From: Megalopta genalis
Lineage: Eukaryota > Arthropoda > Insecta > Hymenoptera > Halictidae
DNA length: 64,000 bases
Reading direction: 5' to 3'
Assembly (NCBI RefSeq): GCF_051020955.1
Contig: NC_135014.1
Span: 26,959,221 to 27,023,220 of the forward strand
Part shown: positions 60,801 through 64,000 of the stretch, piece by piece
Numbering within the stretch: position 1 is the stretch's first letter
Layout of the letters: each line of letters opens with the position of its first letter
Notes under the pieces: generated by a model
What the model was told of the DNA's origin: nothing
Database searches by the model: none
What the model saw: only the letters and a program-made list of their open reading frames with translations
Program-made: the position numbers and the translations under genes

Positions 60801-63516
60801 TTGACAATCAAAGAACAAGTTCAGCAGCCGTGGTTTCCCGGAGCGGTTCCAGCGGAGAGACATTGTCACGGCCGGCACGGAGATAAGGGTGACGCGATCG
60901 CGCACCCATCGATGTGAAATACGCGCGATTTTCTGACCCGGAACACGCTATCGCGGCCCCCTGTTAGTTCTCGGGAACCACCCTCGGGAACTAGTACCCT
61001 GTCGGTGACGTTCGGTGCATCTTCCGCGGCGCCTTTTCAGTGGGCGGGACGAGATAAAAAGAGCCGGCGGATGATACGTATTGCTTGTTTTCGCGACGGG
61101 TCCGCGGGCCGGGAAGATTCGAGGGGACTCCGAAAGTTTGCGCGAATTTAGTTCCCCTTCGCGGAGAATAGCGTAATAACATTCTATTTTCTTCGTGACA
61201 AATTATACCGCGGCAGAAAACACCGTTCCGAGCGGCGCCGAAAGGAAACGGCAGGGTACAGTGATGTCTCCCTAATTGACGCTCAGATTGTCTACAAAAA
61301 TAGACAATTTGAGGAGAAGGAGATACGATTGTTCGAGTCTTGCAACTCGTTTTTATTGTTTCCAATTGTCAACGATTATGAAAACGAGCTGCAATAATAA
61401 TGGAATAATCGTATCTCCTCTTCTTAAATTGTTCATTTTTGTGCACAATTTGAGCGTCAATTAGGGAGACATTACTGTAGTGGGGCCGTTTACCGCGGTG
61501 AGGGGACCGATCGCTGTGCCTTTCGTTCGTTTCCGGGCAGAATTAATTATGTAAATAATATTCATAATTAATGTATTATGTATTGATAATAATTGGCAAT
61601 AATAATCGAATAAGACGTATCTTTTATCTATTTGAAAATAAACGAAGTGAAAGAATCGAAAAATCTAACAAGCTTTATTCGACAATTGTAAAATGAATTA
61701 GCTATTGTATTTTTGGAGGGTGCTTTTTTACCTCTACCAGGACTATTTCTGAGCAAAATTGTGACGTAATCAGCGCGATAGAAACTACATTTGTGCGAGA
61801 TAGGATCGATAACGTTTTCTTCAGAGTTGCATCTCTTGAACGCATATCGTACGTTAACCAGGACAGAGAGAATTGTTTTTTAGCGAAAGATTTTAGTCTG
61901 TTTAACAGCATTTGCGAAAGTGTTCGAACACTTTTCGCCTAATTCTTTTCTGTTTCTTTTATCGGGAACGATAAAGCAATTTACACAACTTTTTTAAGAA
62001 CCTGTTTATAGTCGAGAAGAGAAGAAGCCGTTAATCGCAGAGCTTCTCGGAAATTAAACAAATGTTTAGGCTATCGTACGTTAGGCAGTCGCTTAATTGT
62101 TTCGCACAGCATTATCGCGACGCGGTCGTTGCCTCGACCAGATCGAGTGTTAAGCATTTATGAAATTATGATATTTTTAAATGTCATCGCGCATCTGGAA
62201 ACGTGTTGCATTTCGTTTCACTTTAATAAACATGTATCTCGACGAGATTAATTGCGATTTTAATTATTCGAATCGATGCGGCTCTTATTATTTAATCGAC
62301 GGGATCGCCGTGTTATTGTTAAAACAGGATTACAGCAAACGTTACAGAAACATTGTTACGTGGGGGAAAATACAACAAGCAACGGTGACGAGGGTACACG
62401 TTTCAGCTTTGCAGAAGATGCGAATCGTTAATTCGGATACAGCACGAAAGCAATTACGGGTTTCGTTAAAATTTTATGGTACCGTGTGCTGCAATTGTAT
62501 TTAGTACGGTTAGTATAATAAACAGCAGCTCGTATTTATTTACGTTTCGATGCGTCTCTCCGCAATCATTTATTATACAATTGTAATATCAACGTGAAAC
62601 TTCAATTGGCATCGCATCGTTGTTAACGACGCGTTCCGCGATAAACTTCTCTACGTCACCCTAAATATCTTGATCGAATACAGTTGCAAATTATTCGGCT
62701 TATCAATGTTCTCGATGCTACGAATTAAAAGCAATTTCGGTCGGAAAATTGACGCTCAGATTTTACACAGAAATGGTGAATTCGGGAAGAGAAGAGACAC
62801 GATTGTTCGAGCCTCGTGCCTCGGTTTCATAATTATTGACAATCGCCAACTATAAAATCGAGCCGCGGTGGCTCGAATAATCGTGTCTCTATTTTTCTGC
62901 ACAATCTGACCATCAATTAGGGAGAATTTACTGCATGCTGTCGAGCTTGTAAAAGAATAGCATCTAATCAAACAACTGGGCGAATATATCCACAGCTGCG
63001 TGCACCTTAGAGCCCGGCGTTTCCCACAAAAATATTCCATTTCGATTCGAATAAATCACGGGGAGAGAGAGCGAGAGAGAGAGAGAGAGGGAGAAAGAGA
63101 ATAACACGGTAGAAAACGAGCTTCAGTTTTACGCGGTTATTACAATGCCATTTTCCGACCACCATACGACCGGCTGTCGCGCGCAAGACGTACGACAGAT
63201 TTATTCGGAACGGGAATTAGAAAGTTTAACAACTAACTTTACAACTCACCAGACACGTCGATAAACGTGGTGGCCGGGTCCCCGTCGCCGGCTTCATTGT
63301 AAGCGAGACAAGTAAAGTTCGCTTCAGTTTCCAAATTAACCGAGCCGATGGTAAGGGTAGCATTATTTGCATCCGGAAGTCTGTGAAGGCCTCGAAACCA
63401 TTTAAAGCCAACTACCTTTGGTAGTCCCGGGTCCTGGACGGAGCAGGTGATGTTCAACGACTCCTTCTTTATTACCCGCTGAGGTTCGTACGAGATCGAG
63501 GCCGGCCCTGGTTTGT
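6780..63516 (-). CDS. Ig-superfamily single-pass membrane protein (3' nine exons; 5' end outside window)
   Basis: Nine exons read on the minus strand join in compatible phases: 1-1 through exon 6, 1-0 at exon 7, then 0-0. All have GT donors and AG acceptors. The visible product has about 1,050-1,090 residues: four C2/I-type Ig domains, a 27-residue transmembrane helix, and a tail of more than 600 residues ending in TGA. By family knowledge such proteins act at the cell surface in adhesion or axon/cell recognition and signal through the tail. Each Ig domain is one phase 1-1 exon, the classic Ig arrangement. There is no fibronectin domain between the last Ig and the membrane, which argues against Echinoid- or Turtle-type proteins. 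Nephrin/Irre-like, Sidestep-like and other insect Ig receptors remain possible, so no symbol is given. Signal peptide, start codon and any further N-terminal Ig domains must lie beyond 64000. Exon 6 has an apparent frameshift (see its entry). Confidence 0.93.
7920..8114. repeat. Foldback family A
   Basis: The ends are GCAGTAATGTTTCCCTAATT and its inverse near GAGAAATTACTGTGC. The arms have the CGCGCTCAGAT-type end and the GGGATACGATTATTCGAGCC inner motif. Confidence 0.85.
10101..10325. repeat. Foldback family A, GTCCCTCGGCTTG subtype
   Basis: The left end AATTGTCCCTCGGCTTG pairs with the right CAAGCCGAGGGACAATT. The centre has the usual TTCGAGCC and CTCGTTTTTA motifs. Confidence 0.85.
10825..10911. 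repeat. Foldback family A, half element
   Basis: Only the right arm is present: GAGGCTCGAACGATCGTATC through AATTGTCCATTTTTTG to AATTTACTGTA. Confidence 0.75.
11101..11267. repeat. Foldback family A, left arm shortened
   Basis: CAGTAAAATCTCTCCAATTA at the left and CTTCCCAAATTGTCC ... GAATTTACCGTA at the right. It sits about 270 bp past the exon 8 donor, inside intron 8. Confidence 0.8.
11539..12126 (-). CDS. Exon 8: cytoplasmic tail with PxxxPR and YQNV motifs
   Basis: The 588-bp phase 0-0 exon has a strong acceptor (GTCTTTTGTTTTAG) and donor AAG|GTTTGT. It encodes 196 residues: a Gly run (CGGGGG), Ser/Thr- and Tyr-rich stretches (SSGYESTRSH, HYSDYNMPRSNSPVPRYNSL), a basic block (KPRRRKHKRSQ), and RKYQLYAIPIYKCPHKN. 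Then come PPVPAPRRSRK and HTYQNVPLPVFPPK. PVPAPR (11649-11632) fits the PxxxPR consensus of CIN85/CD2AP-type SH3 domains. Y-Q-N-V (codon 11598-11596) fits a Grb2/Drk SH2 site. Both are family inferences. Read-through of the donor would add 47 residues before a stop at 11398. Confidence 0.92.
12522..12893. repeat. Foldback family B, diverged copy
   Basis: It contains TCGTTCGAAGCAACTTTTTC and CCTCTCATTGGTCAGTGG motifs with inverse partners. The ends are diverged (GGCTGCCCGTAATTATG; ACACTCCCTGTA). Confidence 0.8.
13000..13201. repeat. Foldback family A
   Basis: CAGTAAATTCTCTCTAATTG at the left, GGAGATACGATTATTCGAGC inside, and ACAATTGTGGAGAATTTCAG at the right. Confidence 0.8.
14340..14555. repeat. 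Foldback family A, near-intact copy
   Basis: TA-flanked. The arms pair from ACAGTAATGTCCTCCTTACC to AGAGAGACATAACTGTA. The central segment is almost identical to the copy at 17950-18163. Confidence 0.92.
14922..15137. repeat. Foldback family A
   Basis: It begins ACAGTAATGTCTCCCTAATT, has GGGAAGAGGAGATACGATTA in the left arm and its inverse on the right, and ends TAAGGGAGACATTAGACG. Confidence 0.88.
16081..16328. repeat. Duplicated palindromic motif (TTTTGGAACG ... CGTTCCAAAA)
   Basis: CTATTTTGGAACG with its inverse at 16081-16125 is repeated with changes at 16261-16306. Each is followed by GATCGAATATAAAACGCG or GATCGTATATGAAACGCG. Perhaps a small degraded mobile element. Confidence 0.6.
17140..17560 (+). 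repeat. AT-rich simple sequences
   Basis: TATTATATTATAT repeats at 17140-17225, then TAATCTAATTAT-type repeats at 17330-17430 and TTATAATAATTTATAATA at 17505-17550. Confidence 0.85.
17732..17951. repeat. Foldback family A, first of a head-to-tail pair
   Basis: Complete element from TACAGTAATGTCTCCCTAAT to AGAGAGACATAACTGTA. Its right TA is shared with the next copy. Confidence 0.92.
17950..18163. repeat. Foldback family A, second of the pair
   Basis: It starts in the shared TA, CAGTAATGTCTCCCTTACCG, and ends near GAGAGACATTACTT. The arms pair throughout. Confidence 0.92.
19155..19645 (+). repeat. Tandem array, 125-bp unit with an 18-bp perfect palindrome
   Basis: CGACGAGTATACTCGTCG (or with one base change) occurs at about 19169, 19213, 19338, 19463 and 19588. 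The last four are spaced exactly 125 bp and separated by a conserved unit containing GCGACCATTGGCTATTTAAA and GAAAACCCGTCTTTCTGGCG. The array is bracketed by CAGTTAACT at 19157 and 19638. Confidence 0.92.
20180..20475 (+). repeat. Two (GA)n microsatellites
   Basis: GA runs at about 20187-20224 and 20427-20475 on the plus strand (CU in the gene transcript). The sequence between is ordinary. Confidence 0.9.
21268..21570 (+). repeat. GA-rich tract, about 300 bp
   Basis: Imperfect GAGA repeats with interspersed GC and AA. An internal segment (GAGAGCGCTCCAGAGAGA context) is duplicated, indicating slippage or unequal exchange. Confidence 0.92.
22024..22058. repeat. Foldback family A, left terminal fragment
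   Basis: CACAGTAATGTTCCCCTAAC followed by CGACGCTCAGATTGT. The continuation is unrelated, and the matching right half lies at 22222-22339. Confidence 0.75.
22222..22339. repeat. Foldback family A, right half
   Basis: AAAAACGAGCTGCAAGGCGT through GTGTCTCCTCTTCCCAAATT to GGGGAGACGTTACTGTA. With 22024-22058 it may be one element split by a 160-bp replacement. Confidence 0.8.
22375..22596. mobile_element. Non-autonomous hAT-type transposon (222 bp) with 8-bp target duplication
   Basis: The terminal inverted repeats are CAGGGGTGTCAAACTC and GAGTTTGACACCCCTG, exact inverses for 16 bp. GTTTAGAA is repeated directly at 22367-22374 and 22597-22604, an 8-bp target duplication typical of hAT elements. 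There is no coding capacity, and internal GCGGCCC motifs lie near both ends. The perfect duplication implies a fairly recent insertion. Confidence 0.95.
22700..22742 (+). repeat. (GA)n microsatellite
   Basis: GAGAGA run on the plus strand with few interruptions. Confidence 0.9.
23738..24262 (+). repeat. Minisatellite, 24-bp unit, about 20 copies
   Basis: Units resemble GTAGCAATGTAAAATTGTAA plus four bases, with variants (GTAGTAATA..., ...TTGCAAGTAA). As 24 is a multiple of three, the minus strand stays open for 197 codons as an 8-residue repeat, which is a by-product rather than a gene. Confidence 0.93.
26184..26396. repeat. Foldback family A, CGCG-end subtype
   Basis: AAGAATGGACAATTTGGGAC and TTGCGGCTCGTTTTTACAGA at the left, inverse at the right with GTCTGCTCTTCTCAAATTGT. 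The ends are diverged (CTTAATTCGCGTTAT; GCGAATTAGAGGGAAATTAG). Confidence 0.8.
26874..26912 (+). repeat. (CT)n microsatellite
   Basis: CT run on the plus strand; the only long intronic tract of this polarity in the window. Confidence 0.9.
27428..27604. mobile_element. Possible degraded piggyBac-like MITE
   Basis: The left end CCCTTTTAGAACGGGACATA CGTGTCCCA pairs with the inverse of the right end TGGGACACGTAAGTCCCG ... CCAAAGGG. The flanks are TTAT and TTAG rather than intact TTAA, so the assignment is tentative. Confidence 0.5.
27797..28456 (+). repeat. Tandem repeat, 232-bp unit, about three copies
   Basis: GATGGAAGCTGTCCTTTGAA occurs at 28001 and 28233, and a variant at 27797 starts a 204-bp unit lacking the CATCTTTCGGATGCAACAAC segment. 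The second and third units are nearly identical. A 232-bp unit is not a multiple of three, so the overlapping open frames are not a repeated protein. Confidence 0.93.
29550..29797. mobile_element. piggyBac-like non-autonomous element (248 bp)
   Basis: It is flanked by TTAA on both sides (29546-29549 and 29798-29801). Terminal repeats are CCCTTTGCGCTCG and the inverse of CGACTGCAAAGGG. TTAA targets and CCC...GGG ends are characteristic of the piggyBac superfamily. There is no transposase, and no convincing coding frame inside. Confidence 0.82.
30778..30899 (-). CDS. Exon 7: short tail exon with YENL motif
   Basis: The 122-bp exon enters in phase 1 (acceptor TTTGCACTTACAG) and leaves in phase 0 (AAG|GTCAGT). 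It encodes PNQAANNNHVNSVSEGLPES and then GAKTFYENLPFHGIQAPPNK. Y-E-N-L (codon at 30822-30820) fits the YxN consensus for the SH2 domain of Grb2/Drk when phosphorylated. A CU-rich tract of about 660 nt lies just upstream in the transcript, which may influence inclusion. This is the only exon that changes phase, so skipping it would shift the frame of exons 8 and 9. Confidence 0.88.
31084..31748 (+). repeat. Very long GA-rich tract (about 660 bp)
   Basis: Almost pure GAGA with GATAGACAGA, GTGAGGACCAGAGAGA and AACAGAGATAGAGTGAGG sub-repeats. On the transcript it is CU-rich and ends about 185 nt upstream of the exon 7 acceptor. Confidence 0.95.
31830..32508. mobile_element. hAT-like non-autonomous element (679 bp)
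   Basis: The left end TAGAGGTGGAGAGCTATCGA pairs with the inverse of the right end TCGATGGTATTCTCCACCTC TG. Flanks CAGCACGG (31822-31829) and CTGCACGG (32509-32516) match at 7 of 8 bases, fitting an 8-bp target duplication. The interior has repeated GATAGAAATATCT motifs and a 67-codon open frame without recognisable similarity. Confidence 0.75.
32885..33090. repeat. Foldback family A
   Basis: TACGGTAATGTCTGCCTTAC to AGAGAGACATTACTGTA. Same subtype as 14340 and 17950 (TCCACTAAAATGGA in the left arm) with a short deletion in the left arm. Confidence 0.9.
33937..34154. repeat. Foldback family A
   Basis: CAGAAATGTCTCCCTTACTG to TAAGGGAGACATTACTGTA with paired arms and a central ATAGTTATAAATTGTCAACA. 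Confidence 0.9.
34153..34337. repeat. Two CGCG-subtype foldback fragments next to the preceding copy
   Basis: 34153-34222 (CAGCGATCTCTCCCTAATTC ... GAGCGCGAATTAGG) and 34252-34337 (CGTATCTCCCTAATTCGCGC ... AATTAGGGAGAAACGACTGC) are short inner-deleted copies joined directly to the full element. Confidence 0.8.
35541..35751. repeat. Foldback family A
   Basis: TGCAGTAATGTCTCTCTAAT to AGAGAGACATTGCTGTA. Inner arms TTCGAGCCTTGTAGCTTG and GAGTTGCAAGGCTCGAATAA. Confidence 0.9.
38217..38285. repeat. Foldback family A, left-arm fragment
   Basis: CGCAGTAAATTCTCCCTAAT TCGCGCTCAGATT; it breaks off after a degenerate GATTTCGGG. Confidence 0.75.
38780..38809. repeat. Foldback family A, right-end fragment
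   Basis: AGAGAGACAATTAGAGAGAC GCTACTGTA resembles the right terminus only. Confidence 0.65.
38833..39002. repeat. Foldback family A, right end truncated
   Basis: ACAGTAATGTCTCTCTAATT to CTCTTCCCAAATTGACCATT; the last 40 bases of the right arm are missing. Confidence 0.85.
39310..39352 (+). repeat. (GTC)n microsatellite
   Basis: GTCGTCGTC repeats passing into GCCGTCGCCGCC, about 75 bp from the exon 6 donor inside intron 6. Confidence 0.9.
39426..39976 (-). CDS. Exon 6: proximal cytoplasmic tail, with apparent 1-base frameshift
   Basis: Two acceptors are possible. (a) 39976, after a pyrimidine-rich tract ending gatgcag, gives a convincing start (NFYLAQRSRHSDDSSKSLLS, then SESDVKREKVAGMKRD). 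That frame then runs into Arg-rich nonsense and stops at 39750, while protein-like sequence continues in another frame (SSDSPDGGPPSPTVSSHSTQ). The exon is 551 bp and would need 552 to keep phase 1-1, so one base seems missing around 39850-39867. (b) An acceptor at 39851 (gtccag) keeps the frame with 426 bp but lacks a pyrimidine tract. The rest reads WPLKPGVLVHINRTHSL, TTTDRFLMETTITKVPAKVF, LTVTSLNDEGMLARANKIKA and LPGISREKT, with donor G|GTAAGT. It is a Ser/Pro-rich unstructured tail. I prefer (a) with an assembly error or a real indel. Confidence 0.8.
42492..42696. repeat. Foldback family A
   Basis: TGCAGTAATGTTTCTCTAAT to AGGGAGACATTACTGCA with paired arms. Confidence 0.9.
42963..43110. 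mobile_element. Tc1-like element, left-end fragment
   Basis: TACAGTGGCTCACAAAAGTG TTCGTACACC matches the terminal repeat of the element at 51440-51895. GACGATGCTGGACGACGACT is similar to that element's interior. The right end is not found nearby. Confidence 0.6.
43891..43978 (+). repeat. (GA)n microsatellite
   Basis: Two GA runs separated by GGCCATAAGAGAAACGAAGG. A smaller GA-rich patch lies at 43590-43626. Confidence 0.9.
44447..44670. repeat. Foldback family A
   Basis: TACTGTAATGTCTCCCTAAT to AGAGAGACATTACTGTA; arms GCCTTGCGGCTCGTTTTTAT and AACCGCAAGGCTCGAACAAT. Confidence 0.92.
44939..45042 (+). repeat. Duplicated block, copy 1
   Basis: TTGTTTTTATGGGAAACAGA GA..CCGGTGTT and TTTATGTGAAATTT are shared with 47742-47845. 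A family A element lies upstream of both copies. Confidence 0.8.
45217..45252. repeat. Foldback family B fragment
   Basis: CGTTGGTCCCTGTTTTTTCG TTAATAACTCGTAA matches the inner arm of family B. Confidence 0.65.
45262..45377. repeat. Foldback family A, right half
   Basis: AACGAGCCGCGAGCCTCGAA through AATTGTCCCTTTCTGCG to TTAGGGAGAACTCACTGTA. Confidence 0.8.
47240..47476. mobile_element. Inverted-repeat element, about 38-bp terminal repeats
   Basis: GAGCCGTTTATTTTGAAAGT GGCATAAGTCACTTT at the left is the near-exact inverse of AAAGTGACTTATGGCCACTT TCAAAATAAACGGCTC at the right (one base length difference). The interior of about 160 bp is AT-rich and non-coding. The superfamily is not determined. 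Confidence 0.8.
47510..47715. repeat. Foldback family A, left end shortened
   Basis: CCAATCGACGCTCGGATTGT at the left, full right end to AGAGAGATATTACTGTA. Confidence 0.88.
47742..47845 (+). repeat. Duplicated block, copy 2
   Basis: Matches 44939-45042 with a few substitutions and small indels. Confidence 0.8.
48160..48304. repeat. Foldback family A, right end truncated
   Basis: GTGAAGTCTCCCTAATTGAC GCCCAGATTGCGCACC to CTTCCGAAATTGTTCATTC. Confidence 0.8.
50490..50800 (+). repeat. AT and ATA simple-sequence region
   Basis: TATATA, (AAT)n and (ATT)n runs with a duplicated AAAACTTTACAAATNCCAAA phrase at about 50588 and 50786. Confidence 0.9.
51440..51895. mobile_element. Tc1-like non-autonomous element (456 bp)
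   Basis: TA-flanked. The left end ACAGTTGCTCGCAAAAATGT TCGTGCACG pairs with the inverse of the right end GTGTACGAACACTTTTACGG. The inverted repeat extends to TTTTAAAACG. TA target and CAGTKGCTC...AAAAG.GTTCG ends resemble Tc1/mariner termini. No intact transposase is present. Confidence 0.7.
53285..53425 (-). CDS. Exon 5: transmembrane helix and basic stop-transfer
   Basis: The 141-bp exon (phase 1-1, acceptor CTCATTTTAG, donor T|GTAAGTAAG) encodes a short juxtamembrane stalk HIPWWHQLEGN. A 27-residue hydrophobic helix of Ile, Leu and Val follows (codons at 53390-53310), then CRRKRCQMK, a basic cytoplasmic stop-transfer. The positive-inside pattern gives type I topology, with the Ig domains outside. 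The Cys flanking the basic patch are possible palmitoylation sites (inference). If the following intron were retained, translation would stop three residues past the donor, leaving a tail-less membrane form. Confidence 0.95.
53470..53968. repeat. Foldback family A copy split by an expanded TA repeat
   Basis: The left arm is at about 53470-53550 (ATTTTCCTTCAGCTTGCAAA, GAGATACGATTATTCAATAA) and the right arm at about 53885-53968 (CGCATCTCCTCTTCCC, GCCGAAGGACAATCCGGGAG). The loop is replaced by about 330 bp of (TA)n and ACTATATAAACTATATAA repeats. Confidence 0.8.
55239..55604. repeat. Foldback family B, best-preserved copy
   Basis: TACAGGCTGTCCCAAAAATG at the left and CATTTTTGGGACACCCTGTA at the right, both with TA. 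The arms pair for about 150 bp around a GC-rich centre. Confidence 0.92.
57759..57805 (+). repeat. (TTA)n microsatellite
   Basis: About 15 uninterrupted TTA units. Confidence 0.92.
58413..58670 (-). CDS. Exon 4: membrane-proximal Ig domain
   Basis: The 258-bp exon (phase 1-1, acceptor CTCTTCACAG, donor G|GTAAGT) encodes KPECHVEKEQIDG, DYVVCSAIANPRETDFVWSLK and FRTYICVVNNTIGYSNPC. Besides the core Cys pair, a Cys at the start (PEC) and one at the end (NPC) could form a second disulfide, a pattern seen in membrane-proximal Ig domains of several receptors. Sequons are NDT and NNT. The domain joins the transmembrane exon after only about 12 residues, so there is no fibronectin III domain in between. 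Reading past the donor gives 11 further residues and a stop. Confidence 0.95.
58877..58916 (+). repeat. (GA)n microsatellite in intron 3
   Basis: GAGAGA run on the plus strand; CU in the transcript, about 205 nt past the exon 4 acceptor on the intron side. Confidence 0.85.
59084..59402. repeat. Foldback family B, diverged subfamily
   Basis: Shares TCGTTCGAAGCAACTTTTTC and CCTCTCATTGGTCACCG with inverse partners. Same subfamily as 12522-12893. Confidence 0.82.
59556..59816 (-). CDS. Exon 3: Ig domain (C2/I type)
   Basis: The 261-bp exon (phase 1-1) has a strong acceptor, since the minus strand reads a long CT tract then CTCGGCAG, and donor T|GTAAGT. It encodes PPENVTISKKIVNVTV, ETVTCNANSHPKPAYRWLRE and NGTYYCEVRNRHGSR, the canonical Cys, Trp and Tyr-x-Cys core of an I-set or C2 Ig domain. 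Four sequons are present (two NVT, NDT, NGT). The PP-E linker and the closing LNVQ strand match adjacent-domain packing in multi-Ig adhesion proteins. Confidence 0.95.
59817..60440 (-). other. Intron 2 (624 bp)
   Basis: The shortest intron. It carries one foldback element of the GTCCCTCGGCT-end subtype at about 60198-60390 and no other recognisable feature. Confidence 0.9.
60198..60390. repeat. Foldback family A, GTCCCTCGGCT subtype, worn
   Basis: AATTCTCTCCAATTGTCCCT CGGCTCGCG at the left; CCTCCTTCCGAAATTGTCGA at the right; the right end is diverged. Confidence 0.8.
60441..60797 (-). CDS. Exon 2: Ig domain with extra cysteines
   Basis: The 357-bp exon (phase 1-1, acceptor ...gtcaatag, donor T|GTACGT) encodes an Ig domain starting AAPAFINKLPSYRG. 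The B-strand motif is VNITCWVECAPICNISWLK, and the F strand is VEFTCRSSDNGIG. The domain is longer than its neighbours (about 119 codons) because of an insertion carrying YYPPDPRKND between the sheets. The two extra Cys between the B-strand Cys and the core Trp could form an additional disulfide. Five sequons (NAS, NIT, NIS, NLT, NSS) suggest heavy glycosylation. The split last codon joins exon 3 to give VEF-PPENV, a normal inter-domain linker. Confidence 0.94.
61257..61479. repeat. Foldback family A, near-intact copy
   Basis: TACAGTGATGTCTCCCTAAT to AGGGAGACATTACTGTA, TA on both sides. Confidence 0.92.
62745..62935. repeat. Foldback family A
   Basis: AATTGACGCTCAGATTTTAC to TCAATTAGGGAGAATTTACT with a GAGCC/GGCTC core; part of the right arm is deleted. 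Confidence 0.85.
63061..63100 (+). repeat. (GA)n microsatellite in intron 1
   Basis: GAGAGAGC and GAGAGA run on the plus strand; CU-rich in the transcript. Confidence 0.85.
63250..63516 (-). CDS. Exon 1 in window: complete Ig domain
   Basis: The 267-bp exon encodes one Ig domain. The B-strand Cys is in LNITCSVQD, the core Trp in GFKWFRG, and the F-strand Cys in ANFTCLAYNEAGDGD, followed by a G strand ending IDVS. The acceptor is ...acgacag and the donor is G|GTGAGT, both phase 1. Two N-glycosylation sequons precede the Cys positions (NIT and NFT), and NAT lies between them. The pyrimidine tract of the acceptor is weak, but phase and domain boundaries agree. As the entering phase is 1, at least one coding exon lies upstream outside the window. 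Confidence 0.92.
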
Positions 63517-64000
63517 CTGTCGTTTGCAATCATACCAAAGTCATCGCACGTCTGTTACGATATACGCCCGGAGGAGCTTCGGGCATTTCAAACTCGTTTT
63601 AGCGGCGCTCACCGTCCCGGTGTCCGAGCTTAATCCTCCTACGGTGCACAAATCAAGGAAACTCCGTACGTAGACACGTCGACGGTTCTCTCGTTCCTAT
63701 TTGTTATCGATAGACCGCGGATCTTTATGCGAAACGGAAATTGTCCGCGTTTGTTGCACGAACCGGGAGCCATTTAAAAAGCTCCTCTCTTCTTTTTTTT
63801 TTAATAATTGCAGTAGGTTGGAGCGCAACGTGTCGATGCTCTTTGACTCTTTTACTATTTCTTCTCTCTAAAATTATTCTCAGATATTATTCAGGTATTA
63901 TTCAGCGGATCTTTATGCGAAACGGAAATTGTCCGCGTTTGTTGCACGAACTGGGAGCCATTTAAAAAGCTCCTCTCTTCTTTTTTTTAAAATAATTGTA
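63517..64000 (-). other. 3' part of the next upstream intron
   Basis: Sequence upstream of the first visible Ig exon. It contains most of a roughly 187-bp direct duplication (63717-63902 and 63904 to the window edge). No coding exon is seen. Confidence 0.7.
63717..64000 (+). repeat. Direct duplication, about 187-bp period
   Basis: GCGGATCTTTATGCGAAACG GAAATTGTCCGCG at 63717 recurs at 63904, continuing through GGGAGCCATTTAAAAAGCTC to the window edge. It may be part of a longer tandem array. Confidence 0.85.

Larger units (their letters stand above)
60798..63249 (-). other. Intron 1 in window (2,452 bp)
   Basis: It contains foldback elements at 61257-61479 and 62745-62935 and a GA run at about 63061-63100. 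A 107-codon plus-strand open frame at 62181-62504 has no recognisable similarity and is treated as chance. Confidence 0.9.

Noticed and set aside
62181..62504. 107-codon plus-strand open frame in intron 1
   Set aside because: No recognisable domain, no splice context, antisense to the gene, and length expected by chance in this much sequence.
6780..63516. Assignment as Echinoid because of a hydrophobic C-terminal PDZ motif
   Set aside because: No fibronectin III domain between the last Ig and the membrane, and the tail is unlike that family.

Overview
The window looks like part of an insect chromosome, most probably hymenopteran (bee, ant or wasp). The evidence is one intron-rich gene spread over more than 56 kb, introns up to 18.7 kb, abundant GA/CT microsatellites, AT-rich spacers beside CpG-rich sequence, and many small non-autonomous DNA transposons of TA-, TTAA- and 8-bp-target types. 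Nothing is bacterial. The order is inferred from general character only.

Only one protein-coding gene can be supported. It runs on the minus strand and its 5' part lies beyond the right edge. Nine exons fit together in phase: four Ig-domain exons (63516-63250, 60797-60441, 59816-59556, 58670-58413), a transmembrane exon (53425-53285), and four cytoplasmic exons (39976-39426, 30899-30778, 12126-11539, 7502-6780) ending in TGA at 6782-6780. The product is a type I membrane adhesion or receptor protein of the immunoglobulin superfamily. Four Ig domains are visible, with no fibronectin domain before the membrane. The tail of more than 600 residues carries two YxN motifs, a PxxxPR motif and a hydrophobic-x-hydrophobic (I-D-V) C-terminus that could bind a PDZ domain. 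I cannot name the orthologue. Exon 6 appears to carry a one-base frameshift near 39.86 kb, unless a poorer internal acceptor at 39851 is used.

The rest is intron and downstream flank, and it is dominated by repeats. The main family is a palindromic, TA-flanked foldback element of about 210-220 bp. About 30 full or partial copies cover roughly 8% of the window. A second foldback family of about 360 bp (CAGGGTGTCCC ends) has five copies and a fragment. There are also hAT-like elements (one with a perfect 8-bp target duplication), piggyBac-like elements with TTAA ends (one containing a nested foldback copy), and a Tc1-like derivative. Tandem arrays have units of 24, 125, 153, 181 and 232 bp. Long GA tracts lie almost always on the plus strand inside the gene, so the transcript carries CU tracts. 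The largest, about 660 bp, lies just upstream of the 3' splice site of exon 7.

Layout: 1-6779 downstream flank with possible 3'UTR; 6780-12126 last two coding exons; 12127-30777 largest intron, full of tandem repeats and transposons; 30778-39976 two tail exons; 39977-53284 large intron; 53285-63516 transmembrane and Ig exons; 63517-64000 start of a further intron.
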